This document shows positions 52,702 to 61,271 of a stretch of 64,000 nt of DNA, in pieces. The DNA is from Streptomyces galbus (GTDB lineage Bacteria; Actinomycetota; Actinomycetes; Streptomycetales; Streptomycetaceae): the NCBI RefSeq assembly GCF_005280195.1, contig NZ_SZPR01000027.1, positions 62,001 to 126,000 on the forward strand. The letters are read 5' to 3'. Below the pieces are notes generated by a model. The model saw only the letters and a program-made list of their open reading frames with translations, ran no database searches and was not told the DNA's origin. Every line of letters begins with the position of its first letter. The first letter of the stretch is position 1. Both the position numbers and the translations under genes were made by a program.

Positions 52702-53238
52702 ATGAGCGAGGAACCCGCGATGCCGGACGAGGCCGTGGAACCCGTGCCACCCGCCGACAGCGGCCGGCCGACGGCGACACCCGCGCAGGCGCTGGCGGCG
52801 ATGGACGACCTGATCGCGGCCAGCATGGTCGGCCAGCAGGAGATGGCGCAGCGCCTGGGCGTGAACGTCACCGACCTCACGACGTTCGCGTACGTCCTCC
52901 AGGCCGGCGAGCACCTGCTGACGGCGGGCGAGCTGGCGACGAAGGTGCACGTGACCACGGGCGCGGTGACCGGGATCCTGAACCGCCTCGAACGCGCCGG
53001 CTGGATCACCCGCCGCCCGGACCCCACGGACCGCCGCCGCGTCCGGGTGGCGGCGGAACCGGCCGCGGTGGCCCGGGCGTTCGCCCTGTACGGGCCGTAC
53101 TACGAACGCCTCACGGCCCTGTTCGCCTCCTACTCGCCGGACGAGATCGCCGTGCTGACCGACTGGTTCAGGAGGGCGACGGAGCTGGCGAACGGGTACC
53201 GGGAGGAGCTGCGGGGACAGGACCGGGGGGGTTTGTAG
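52702..53238 (+). CDS. MarR-family regulator
   Basis: 178 residues from the ATG at 52702. The winged helix: LGVNVTDLTTFAYVLQAGEHLLTAGELATKVHVTTGAVTGILNRLERAGWITRRPDPTDRRRVRV. C-terminal dimerisation helices follow. It is divergent from the HGxxPAAW-like gene, and two palindromes lie between them. Confidence 0.9.
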   Translation: MSEEPAMPDEAVEPVPPADSGRPTATPAQALAAMDDLIAASMVGQQEMAQRLGVNVTDLTTFAYVLQAGEHLLTAGELATKVHVTTGAVTGILNRLERAGWITRRPDPTDRRRVRVAAEPAAVARAFALYGPYYERLTALFASYSPDEIAVLTDWFRRATELANGYREELRGQDRGGL

Positions 53239-53291
53239 AGTGCGCGGGGACGGCGGACGGGGTACGGATCCGCCCGGGGGAGGGAGAGGGC

Positions 53292-54005
53292 ATGGTGGAC
53301 GCGGACGGCCGCGCGGAGGTGATGGTCGCGGAGGCCCGGAAGGCGTTCTTCGTGATGTTCGCCTTCGTGGCCCTGATCTGGCTCGTGCAGGTGGCGAACG
53401 CCGCCGACGGCTACGACCTCTCCCGTGACCACGGGGTGGTCCCGGGCGAGACCGACAGCCTGCCCGCGCTCCTCTCGGCGCCGCTGCTGCACTGGAGCTG
53501 GGCCCACATCGAGGCCAACTCCGGTCCCCTGTTCGTCTTCGGCTTCCTGGCCGCGTACCGGGGAGTGACCCGCTTCCTGGGCCTGACCCTGCTGGTCGCG
53601 CTCACCAGCGGCATGGCGGTCTGGCTGTTCGAACGGGGCGGCGTCGACACGGTGGGCGCCAGCGGCCTGGTCTTCGGCTACTTCGGGTACGTGGTCGTCC
53701 GCGGCCTCTTCGACCGCCACCTGATCGACACCCTGATCGGGATAGTGATGGCGGCGTCCTTCGCCTACCTCCTGACGGTGGCCGTACCGGGCACCCCCGG
53801 GGTGAGCTGGCTGGGCCACCTGGGCGGCCTGGCCGGAGGGGTCCTGGGCGCGTGGCTGTTCAGGGAGCGGGGGAAGCGGCGGGCGAGCGGGGGCGGGGGC
53901 GGTGTGCCGTCGGCTGCGCCGGCCTCGCGGAGCGAGGGCTCGGGCGGTGCGGCCTCTCCGCGGGCGGACCTGCACAAGGAGCTGCGGGACCTGGGGCTGG
54001 AGTAG
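53292..54005 (+). CDS. Rhomboid-family intramembrane serine protease
   Basis: 237 residues. Six helices; PLLHWSWAHIEANSGPLFVFGFL is the rhomboid H-x-x-x-x-x-N region, DTVGASGLVFGYFGYV carries the nucleophile Ser, and SWLGHLGGLAGGVLGAWL the catalytic His. The C-terminal tail is Gly/Ser-rich. It cleaves membrane proteins; the substrate is unknown. 53 bp after the MarR gene. Confidence 0.9.
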   Translation: MVDADGRAEVMVAEARKAFFVMFAFVALIWLVQVANAADGYDLSRDHGVVPGETDSLPALLSAPLLHWSWAHIEANSGPLFVFGFLAAYRGVTRFLGLTLLVALTSGMAVWLFERGGVDTVGASGLVFGYFGYVVVRGLFDRHLIDTLIGIVMAASFAYLLTVAVPGTPGVSWLGHLGGLAGGVLGAWLFRERGKRRASGGGGGVPSAAPASRSEGSGGAASPRADLHKELRDLGLE

Positions 54006-54069
54006 GCGCGCGGTGCCGGATATCGGGGGAAGCGCCCGCATCCCGACGTCAACCGTCAACGGTCACCCG

Positions 54070-54270
54070 TCACCGGAAAGCACCGGGCACCGGACACCTC
54101 TCCCAGGGACTGTCCGCCCGGTCCGCCCACCGCCACCAGACGTGCCGACCGCCGCACCGCCACACCGCACGACAGGTCCGCCGACCGTCGTCCTCCCGCG
54201 TGCAGAGCACGAGCCCACCGGACTTCATGACTCCACCGCACTCAGGACAGACAGGCGCCTCATTGCTCAT
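54070..54270 (-). CDS. Small zinc-ribbon-like protein
   Basis: 66 residues from the ATG at 54270, AAGGTG upstream. CPECGGVMKSGGLVLCTREDDGRRTCRAVWRCGGRHVWWRWAD has six cysteines, CxxC and later C's, so it may bind zinc. Conserved in Streptomyces. Function unknown. Confidence 0.7.
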   Translation of the reverse strand: MSNEAPVCPECGGVMKSGGLVLCTREDDGRRTCRAVWRCGGRHVWWRWADRADSPWERCPVPGAFR

Positions 54271-54352
54271 GCGCCGCACCTTAATGAGAAGCGGCCGGAG
54301 GCCCGGGGCCATTAGGCCAGGATCCGACCTACCCCCTCCCTACCGTCTCCCC

Positions 54353-54871
54353 ATGACCACACCCGAGGACGAACGCGCGGATCTCCTGGCGACACTGGCC
54401 AAGCACCGGCAGTTGCTGCGCCACACGACGCGCGACCTGACGGACGAGCAGGCCGCGCTGCGCACGACGGCGAGCGAGCTGTGCCTGGGCGGACTGATCA
54501 AACACGTCACCGCCGTGGAGCGGAACTGGACGGCCTTCATCGTCCAAGGCCCGTCGGTGATGGGCGACTTCACACAGATGACGGAGGCGGACTGGGCACG
54601 CCGGGCGGCCGAGTTCAGGATGCAGCCGGACGAGACGCTGGCAGCGGTGCTGGACGCCTACGCCGAAACGGCCCGCGCCACCGACGAGTTGATCGCCGTG
54701 CTCCCTGACCTGAACGCGACCCAGCCCCTCCCCAAGGCCCCCTGGCACCAGCCGAACACCCACTGGTCGGCCCGCCGCACCCTCCTCCACATCATCGCGG
54801 AGACCGCCCAGCACTCGGGCCACGCGGACATCATCCGGGAGAGCCTGGACGGGGCGAAGACGATGGGCTGA
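54353..54871 (+). CDS. DinB/DUF664 family protein
   Basis: 172 residues from the ATG at 54353. Four-helix bundle: LAKHRQLLRHTTRDLTDEQAALRTTASELCLGGLIKHVTAVERNW (first His), then HIIAETAQHSGHADIIRES with the other two metal His. Such proteins act as metal-dependent mycothiol or bacillithiol transferases. Substrate unknown. Confidence 0.9.
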   Translation: MTTPEDERADLLATLAKHRQLLRHTTRDLTDEQAALRTTASELCLGGLIKHVTAVERNWTAFIVQGPSVMGDFTQMTEADWARRAAEFRMQPDETLAAVLDAYAETARATDELIAVLPDLNATQPLPKAPWHQPNTHWSARRTLLHIIAETAQHSGHADIIRESLDGAKTMG

Positions 54872-55026
54872 CACGGGGCCTGCGCCGCGGACGGAACGGG
54901 TTCGGGTGGGTCGGGCCGAGGACTTCCGGCGGGTGTGGACCCGCCCGTCGGTATCCACCCGGCACCCCCTGGCGACAGCCAGGCGCTGCGCTGCAACCGG
55001 TCCCTGCGCCCAACCCTGCGGGCGGG

Positions 55027-55293
55027 TCAGTCGAGCGTGGCAATGACGAGTCCGGCGAGGGCGAGCAGGGGCGAGCCGAGGAGCACGATGCCGCCCATGA
55101 GGCGGAAGAACCAAGCACCGAGTTGCGACGGCTCCGCGAGACCCAGGTCCATCGTCCGCGCTGCCGTCACAGCCCGGACGGCGTTGCGTCGCGCGGCGGC
55201 CTTGTCCGCCGCGCCGCGTACGTTGAAGAGGAACATCGCTCCCCATGCCACGCCCGCCAGCCCCAGTACGAACAGCGCGATACCCACCACCAC
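55027..55293 (-). CDS. Small two-helix membrane protein
   Basis: 88 residues. GIALFVLGLAGVAWGAMFLF and LMGGIVLLGSPLLALAGLVIA are two transmembrane helices with a soluble loop between them. Function unknown. The 345-bp gap that follows (55294-55639) shows nothing that I can call a gene and probably holds the next promoter. Confidence 0.65.
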   Translation of the reverse strand: MVVGIALFVLGLAGVAWGAMFLFNVRGAADKAAARRNAVRAVTAARTMDLGLAEPSQLGAWFFRLMGGIVLLGSPLLALAGLVIATLD

Positions 55294-55639
55294 AGCCGAT
55301 CCCCTCCCTCGAGCACCGCCGCGACCAGCGGTCGTCCGAGGATGATGCCAGTCAGCCCGCAGGTCGGTGCGGGCGGACCACTCAGGAGATCGTCAGGGCA
55401 CGACACGGAGCCGGCACTGTCCCCGCGAGGCACTGTGCGGCGACCAGCCCATGGTGACGCGCCGTCGGGTTGCCCGATCGTGACCCTCTCGGGGCGGGCT
55501 GCGGCTTCGTTGATCGGTTAACGTCTACGCACACGCGGCCGGCAAGATCCTCCGCGGCCGCAGGGGGTGACGCGGGAGTGCGTCCGGCCGTATCGGAGCG
55601 CCACGCGGCGGCAGATCGTCACAGCAACTAGGGGGAGAC

Positions 55640-58600
55640 GTGAGGGCTGTGCCCCGGACGTCGACTGAGCCACTGCCCGCAGGCCGCCGCCGCGGAGGCC
55701 GCGCGGGCCTCGCTTCCGGTGCGGCCGCCACGATTCTGGCGGTCGCCGGTACGGCCGTCCCGCTCGCCGTGGACGCGCCGCCCGCGTGGGCCGCTCAACC
55801 GACGACCGCGGCGGACGCGTCCGCGGCGACCGCGGCGGACGCCTCCCAGGAGGTCGTGATCCCGCCCACCGATCGGGCCACACCCCGTGCGGACACCCCG
55901 CTGGCGGCGGGCACTACCGGATTCCTGCACCAGCAGGAGGGCCGGGACGGCTACACCTGGACCGACTTCTCGAGCGGCACCTCGACGCAGGTGCCGGGCC
56001 TGCAGACCCTGCCGGCCAACGCGCTCGTACGCCCCGTCGGCGCCGGCGGGGACCTGCTCGCCATCTCACCGAGCCCGGCCCGAGGCGCCGGCTGGTACAG
56101 CCTGCTCGATCCGCACACCGGTGAGAGCCGGGAGGCGCAGCTCCCGGCCGGCTACATGTTCCGGGGGACCGTCGCGGGCAAGGTGCTGGCCCTGGAGTCC
56201 GCGACCGCAACCACCAGCTCCGCCGGTGTGCTCCTCGACACCGGCACCGATCCCGCGCAGCCGCTGCGCATCACCGGCCTGCCCGCCGGTGCGCAGCTCA
56301 GCAGCGTCTCACTGCAGCAGGGTGCCGCGGACGACCGCGGCGCGGTGATCGCCTTCCGGCAGGACGGCGCGTACCGCTACGGCCTGCTGGACCCCGGGAC
56401 CGCCGAGATCACCCCTCTCCCCGAGACGATGAGCGGCCGGGGCCTGCGCATCCTGCTGAGCGCCGACCGCGTCGCCTGGTGGAACCACGGCTTCACCGGG
56501 CTGCGCTGGCTGCCCCGCGCCGACCTCTCCTCCGGGGCGCAGGAGTTGCCGCTCCCCGCCGACGCGGCTCCGGTGGCCCTCCTCGGCGGCGCCCTCCTGA
56601 CCTCGGGCCCGGACACCGGCTCGGGCACCTCGCTCGGCCGGCCGCTGACGGCCCGGCCGCTCGACGGCGGGGAGCCGAGCACCGCACTCGACCACATCGC
56701 GCTCGTCTCGGACCTCCCACCGCAGACGGCGGACGGGAGCGCCCTGCTCGTCGGCGGCTCCGGCACCGACGACTGGGCGGTGCACCGCTTCGCCGTCGGC
56801 TCCGACGTGCCGCCGGCGCACGCAGTGGTCCAGCCGCTGCCTCCGGTGACCTCCAAGGTCCTGGGGCTGAACCTGTACCGGGGCACCCTGAGCCGGGTGG
56901 ACGGCATGGACGGCAAGCTCCCCGTCCACCAGCAGGACGTCGGTACCGGGCCGGTCCCCGTGGCGGGAGCGGCCAAGCTCCCCACGGGAATCCCCTCTTC
57001 CACCGTGCGCTGTGCGACGGGTGAGGACTGCGTGCGGATGGTCGAGGGCAACTGGTACGGCCTGTCCTTCCTGTCCGAGACAGCGGGACGGACGTACCTG
57101 GAGACCCGCGTGGACGCCTACACGTCGCACATCGAGGTGCCGTTGCCCGGCAGTGGCGGCGAGGTGAGGGACGCGTCCTCCTCGTACGTGGTGGTGGACG
57201 GCGGGTCCCCGAGAACCCAGTACGTGATCTACCCGGGCTACCACAAGGTGGTGCGCAGCCGCCCCGTGCAGGCCGCGGCGCTCTGGTATTCCACCCTGTG
57301 GAGCGCGACCCCCGGCAGCCCCGGCACGCTGACGGCGGAGCGGCTGACACCGGACGCGGCCACCCCCGGCAAACCCCTCCGCACCGTGCGCACCGGTGCC
57401 GCCTGCGTGCCCACCGAACTGCAGGCGACAGCGAGTTGGCTCTACTGGTCCTGCGGCCCCGACCAGCAGGCCGGGGTGTACGACCTGACGAACGACCGCG
57501 GCTTCACCGTGCCGTCGGGCCCCGCCCTGCTCGGTGACGGCTACGTGGTCCGGCACGACCGGGACGCGGGCGAGCTCAAGCTGACGGACTTCCACACCGG
57601 CAGCCCGCTCGCGGAGCGCTCCGTGGCCGCCCTCCCGGCCGGACCGCTCGCGGACGACCGCAGGATCACGTGGACCGTGGACAAGTACGGCGGCCACATC
57701 GCCTACGTGGACGCCGACCGTCGCGTGCATGTGCGCGCGGACGGGGTACCGGACTCCGCTCCGGTCATCGGAGAGGCGTACCCCTCCGGGAGCGTCGCGC
57801 CGAGGACCACGTCGTCGGCCTACTCGACCTGGACGGCCACGCTGCTCCTGAGCCGCCCCGTGGACTCCTGGGACCTGGACATCGTCCAAAAGACGACCGG
57901 TCGCCGGGTGGCTGTGGTGAGCGGCGGACCCGAACGCGGTCTCAGCGGCATCTGGGCCACGTGGAACGGCCGGGAGGCGAACGGTGCTCCCGCCCCGAGT
58001 GGTCTCTACACCTGGCAGCTGAGCGCTCGGTTCAACGGCGGGACCGTGCCGGTGCGGGTCGGGAGCGGCGGCCTGGACGTGCTCTGCGGCGCCCTGCCGA
58101 CCCATGTCTACGACTGCGACGGGTTCCCGGACATGGTGGCGGTCCGCAAGGACGGCCGGACCGACTCGTGGGAAGGGCATCCCAAGGGGTACTTCTACAA
58201 CCGCAGTTACACGGCGGACTGGCCGACCTCCTCCACCCTGGTACCGGTCGGCGACCTCAACGGGGACGGGAACGCGGACATGCTGGTCCGCAACTCCAGC
58301 GGCGAGCTGCGTGCGTACTGGGGCTTCGGGCAGGTGTACTTCGCGCGGGGAACCAACAAGTCCACTGTCATCGGCACGGGCTGGAACACGTACGACCTGC
58401 TGACGTCCTCCGGGGACCTCAACCGTGACGGCCGGTCCGACCTGCTGGCCCGTGACCGGTCCGGAGCCCTGTGGCTCTACGCCGGTACCGGCAAGGGCAC
58501 GTTCAAGTCCCGGGTGCGCGTCGGCACGGGACTGTCCGGCTACACGGCGCTGGTGGGCGTGGGCGACCTCAACGGCGACGGAACCGGAGACCTCCTCGGC

Positions 58601-58858
58601 CGGGACAAGGCCGGGAACCTCTATCGCTGGTACGGCAACGGAAAGGGCGGCATCGGGGGCCGCGTGAAGATCGGCGCCGGTTGGGGCTCCTACAACGCCC
58701 TGGTCGGCGTCGGCGACCTCACCCAGGACGGACGCAACGACCTCGTCACCCGCGACACCGCGGGCAACGTGTACCGCTGGGCGGGCAACGGCAAGGGCGG
58801 CTTCGGCGCCCGCGTGAAGATCGGCACCGGCTGGGGCGCCTACAAGGCGCTGTACTGA
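55640..58858 (+). CDS. Large secreted FG-GAP/VCBS repeat protein
   Basis: 1072 residues from the GTG at 55640 (GTG 55649 also possible). A signal peptide (GLASGAAATILAVAGTAVPLAV, ending AWAAQ) is followed by a beta-propeller-like segment with irregular blades, then a FlgD-like Ig unit (GIWATWNGREANGAPAPSGLYTWQLSARF). The last 250 residues have FG-GAP repeats: VPVGDLNGDGNADMLVR, SSGDLNRDGRSDLLAR, VGVGDLNGDGTGDLLGR and VGVGDLTQDGRNDLVTR, with Ca-binding DxNxDG loops. Extracellular and likely adhesive or sugar-binding; no catalytic motif seen. Confidence 0.85.
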   Translation: MRAVPRTSTEPLPAGRRRGGRAGLASGAAATILAVAGTAVPLAVDAPPAWAAQPTTAADASAATAADASQEVVIPPTDRATPRADTPLAAGTTGFLHQQEGRDGYTWTDFSSGTSTQVPGLQTLPANALVRPVGAGGDLLAISPSPARGAGWYSLLDPHTGESREAQLPAGYMFRGTVAGKVLALESATATTSSAGVLLDTGTDPAQPLRITGLPAGAQLSSVSLQQGAADDRGAVIAFRQDGAYRYGLLDPGTAEITPLPETMSGRGLRILLSADRVAWWNHGFTGLRWLPRADLSSGAQELPLPADAAPVALLGGALLTSGPDTGSGTSLGRPLTARPLDGGEPSTALDHIALVSDLPPQTADGSALLVGGSGTDDWAVHRFAVGSDVPPAHAVVQPLPPVTSKVLGLNLYRGTLSRVDGMDGKLPVHQQDVGTGPVPVAGAAKLPTGIPSSTVRCATGEDCVRMVEGNWYGLSFLSETAGRTYLETRVDAYTSHIEVPLPGSGGEVRDASSSYVVVDGGSPRTQYVIYPGYHKVVRSRPVQAAALWYSTLWSATPGSPGTLTAERLTPDAATPGKPLRTVRTGAACVPTELQATASWLYWSCGPDQQAGVYDLTNDRGFTVPSGPALLGDGYVVRHDRDAGELKLTDFHTGSPLAERSVAALPAGPLADDRRITWTVDKYGGHIAYVDADRRVHVRADGVPDSAPVIGEAYPSGSVAPRTTSSAYSTWTATLLLSRPVDSWDLDIVQKTTGRRVAVVSGGPERGLSGIWATWNGREANGAPAPSGLYTWQLSARFNGGTVPVRVGSGGLDVLCGALPTHVYDCDGFPDMVAVRKDGRTDSWEGHPKGYFYNRSYTADWPTSSTLVPVGDLNGDGNADMLVRNSSGELRAYWGFGQVYFARGTNKSTVIGTGWNTYDLLTSSGDLNRDGRSDLLARDRSGALWLYAGTGKGTFKSRVRVGTGLSGYTALVGVGDLNGDGTGDLLGRDKAGNLYRWYGNGKGGIGGRVKIGAGWGSYNALVGVGDLTQDGRNDLVTRDTAGNVYRWAGNGKGGFGARVKIGTGWGAYKALY

Positions 58859-58901
58859 CGATCCGCGACAGCGGGCCGGCCACTGGGCCGGCCCGCCGGG
58901 G

Positions 58902-59732
58902 TCAGGAACGGATGAACGCGAGGATGTCCGGGTTGAGGACCTCCGGATGCGTCGACAGCATCCCGTGCGGATAGCCCTCGTACGACTTGAGGGTCCCGTT
59001 CTTCAGGAGCTTGACCGTCAGGGGTGCCGAGTCGTCGTACGGGACGACCTGGTCGTCGGTTCCGTGCGCGACGAGGACGGGCACGTCGATCCGCCGCAGG
59101 TCCTCGGTGAAGTCGGTCTCGGAGAACGCCGCGATGCACTCGTAGTGAGCGTTCGCCGCGCCCATCATGCCCTGGCGCCACCAGTTGTCGATCAGGCCCT
59201 GGGACACCTGCGCTCCGGGACGGTTGAAGCCGTAGAACGGCCCGGAGGGGATGTCGATGAACGTCTGAGCCCGGTTGCCGGCCACGCCCTCACGGAAGCC
59301 GTCGAAGACCTCCCTCGGCAGGCCGCCCGGGTTGGCCTCCGTCTTCAGCATCAGCGGTGGCACCGCGCCCACCAGCACCGCCTTCGACACCCGGCCGGGC
59401 TCGGCGCGGGCGACGTAGCGGGCGACCTCGCCACCGCCGGTGGAGTGACCGACGTGCACGGCACCGCGCAGGTCGAGCGCGCCGGTCAGGACGGTCACGT
59501 CCGCGGCGTAGGTGTCCATGTCGTGGCCGGTCGCGGTCTGGGTGGAACGTCCGTGGCCACGGCGGTCGTGCGCGATGACCCGGTAGCCCTGCGCCAGGAA
59601 GAACAACATCTGGTTGTCCCAGTCGTCGGCGCTCAGCGGCCATCCGTGGTGGAAGACGATCGGCTCCCCGTCCCGGGGACCCCAGTCCTTGTAGAAGATC
59701 GTGGTGCCGTCGTCGGTCGTGACTGTACCCAT
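58902..59732 (-). CDS. Alpha/beta hydrolase, non-heme haloperoxidase type
   Basis: 276 residues from the ATG at 59732, GGAGA upstream. FHHGWPLSADDWDNQM is the oxyanion region, GHSTGGGEV the nucleophile elbow, HGTDDQVVPYDDS the Asp loop and YPHGMLSTHPE the catalytic His. It resembles cofactor-free chloroperoxidase/esterase proteins of Streptomyces. Substrate unknown. Confidence 0.9.
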   Translation of the reverse strand: MGTVTTDDGTTIFYKDWGPRDGEPIVFHHGWPLSADDWDNQMLFFLAQGYRVIAHDRRGHGRSTQTATGHDMDTYAADVTVLTGALDLRGAVHVGHSTGGGEVARYVARAEPGRVSKAVLVGAVPPLMLKTEANPGGLPREVFDGFREGVAGNRAQTFIDIPSGPFYGFNRPGAQVSQGLIDNWWRQGMMGAANAHYECIAAFSETDFTEDLRRIDVPVLVAHGTDDQVVPYDDSAPLTVKLLKNGTLKSYEGYPHGMLSTHPEVLNPDILAFIRS

Positions 59733-59929
59733 CGAAGAATCTCCGCTCGTCCAGGCGCACCCCGGCCACGGAGCGATGAGTGGGGGGCGCGCGGGACTTA
59801 CGCCCAGTGGGCGCGGTCCGGGTGTAGGGCCCACGTTACGCCCTGCCCCTGCGGGCCACATCCGCAGTTCGTCGACGTCCACCACGTCTCAGAGATCGTC
59901 CGCACGGGCTCGATCGCCAGGCCGGCGAC

Positions 59930-60000
59930 CGACCCGCCAATGCCAGAGGCCCCGGATCTCTCCGGCGCCTCGCTCTGTGTGCACTCAGCAGGGCTCGAAA
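59930..60000. repeat. Degenerate att copy (outer) of the tRNA-Arg islet
   Basis: Matches 60705-60775 in about 63 of 71 positions with one gap, including the last 20 bases of tRNA-Arg(ACG) and the terminator hairpin. It lacks the rest of the tRNA. Confidence 0.8.
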
Positions 60001-60015
60001 TCCCGTATGCACGCA

Positions 60016-60504
60016 TCAGATGGCATCGATCTGCCAGGCGATCACGCCGGTGGATCCCTTGGTGCCGTCGACATCAATGCGTATCGGTTCGTGGGCGGTG
60101 ATCCGCTGCTGCACCACTGACCGATCGCACGGCACCTCGGTTTCTGTGCCGGCACTCGTCGGTGTGAAGGCCAGCTGCACACGGCCTGTGCCGACGCACA
60201 CCAGGTTGAGCCTGTAGGTCCTGCCCTCGCTCAGGCTCGGCTCGGTGTGGATGCCGTCGGTCACCCGCTCCGCGCCGGCCTCGACCAACTTCCCACCGCG
60301 GACGGTGGCAAGGGCTGCTTGGGCCTGCGCGGTGAACTCCTTATCGGAGGACCCGGTTGCCGCCCGCGACCCACTCGACACGGGCGACGAGGGAGTTGTG
60401 GAGGCCTTGCCGTCACCGCTGCCAGACGTGCACGAGGTAAGCAGGAGTACCGACGCCGCCACAGCGCATCCGGCGAGCCATGCCCGCGGGCCCGAACTGA
60501 TCAT
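60016..60504 (-). CDS. Lipoprotein in the tRNA-Arg islet
   Basis: 162 residues from the ATG at 60504. WLAGCAVAASVLLLTSC is a signal peptide with lipobox LLLTSC, then a Ser/Thr-rich stretch and a small beta-rich domain (YRLNLVCVGTGRVQLAFTPTSAG, VPCDRSVVQQRITAHEPIRIDVDGTKGS) with two Cys that could pair. Unknown function; it is the only recognisable gene of the islet. A frame upstream on the same strand (TWKRYRSAGGSSCGGVEIVHG, ending at 60501) overlaps its start but has no start codon of its own. Confidence 0.75.
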   Translation of the reverse strand: MISSGPRAWLAGCAVAASVLLLTSCTSGSGDGKASTTPSSPVSSGSRAATGSSDKEFTAQAQAALATVRGGKLVEAGAERVTDGIHTEPSLSEGRTYRLNLVCVGTGRVQLAFTPTSAGTETEVPCDRSVVQQRITAHEPIRIDVDGTKGSTGVIAWQIDAI

Positions 60505-60658
60505 GACGACGTTTCCCCGTACTGCCAGCCGGTCTCGAACGTGGGGAGCGTCGCCGAACCATGAACGATCTCGACGCCGCCACAACTGCTGCCACCGGCG
60601 GAACGGTACCGCTTCCAGGTGACCTTGTACCCGCATGAGCCGTACTGCAGATGGCCGC

Positions 60659-60697
60659 GGTGGAGCACGACGTCGGGGCCATGATCTCCGAGCCCCG
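60659..60697. other. Second copy of the GGGGCCATGATC motif
   Basis: Matches the AICE inverted-repeat arm (14307-14339, reverse complement) in 29 of 33 bases, with a shared flank GGTGgAGCACGACG. It lies between the lipoprotein and tRNA-Arg. Confidence 0.6.
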
Positions 60698-60704
60698 CCC
60701 CAAA

Positions 60705-60775
60705 CGACCCGCCAACGCCAGAGGCCCCGGATCTCTCCGGGGCCTCTGACCTGTGTGCACTCGGCAGGACTCGAA
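60705..60775. repeat. Inner att copy at tRNA-Arg(ACG)
   Basis: Direct repeat partner of 59930-60000, covering the tRNA 3' end and the hairpin at 60720-60747. Confidence 0.8.
60720..60747 (-). terminator. tRNA-Arg terminator
   Basis: AGAGGCCCCGG and CCGGGGCCTCT pair across ATCTCT, just beyond the tRNA 3' end on its strand. Confidence 0.8.
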
Positions 60776-60828
60776 CCTGCAACCTTCTGATCCGTAGTCA
60801 GATGCTCTATCCATTAAGCTACGAGTGC
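60756..60828 (-). tRNA. tRNA-Arg (anticodon ACG)
   Basis: On the minus strand GCACTCG pairs with CGAGTGC, the anticodon stem-loop CTGACTACGGATCAG gives ACG, and the T loop reads GGTTCGAGTCC. It is the substrate of TadA. No CCA is encoded. Confidence 0.96.
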
Positions 60829-60982
60829 TTGTTCAGTTTTTTCGTCTTCGCTCCTGGTCCTTGCGGGCCCCTCGCGGCGACAGGAAGAACATTACATGAC
60901 TGCCGCCGTCATGTGAAATCCGTTCGGTCTACCCCTTGTGACCTGCGGAAACGACGTCTGCGGGGGTGGGCGGGAACAACGA

Positions 60983-61007
60983 AGCCCCGGTCCTGTGGAC
61001 CGGGGCT
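60983..61007 (-). terminator. tRNA-Ser(GCT) terminator
   Basis: AGCCCCGGTCC and GGACCGGGGCT pair across TGT, 12 bp past the tRNA end. Confidence 0.75.
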
Positions 61008-61018
61008 CCTTGATCGAG

Positions 61019-61109
61019 CGGAGGCGGAGGGATTTGAACCCTCGATGGGCTTTAAGACCCAAACCGCATTAGCAGTGCGGCGCCATAGACCGGACTAGGC
61101 GACGCCTCC
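61019..61109 (-). tRNA. tRNA-Ser (anticodon GCT)
   Basis: On the minus strand GGAGGCG pairs with CGCCTCC, CACTGCTAATG holds GCT, and there is a long variable arm and TTCAAAT. No CCA is encoded. Confidence 0.95.
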
Positions 61110-61271
61110 AGCACAGCCGCTCGCGTGTGTGCGAGTGGTGCGTGCAGATGATGACACAGTCGAGCGTCGTGTCACCAATCGGCCTCCACGGTACTAGGCA
61201 GGCCGGGCGCAGGGCAAAGGGGTTCCCCGCCCGCGCGCAACGTCCTCCCCCCGGCCCGCGTTAGGCACGGC

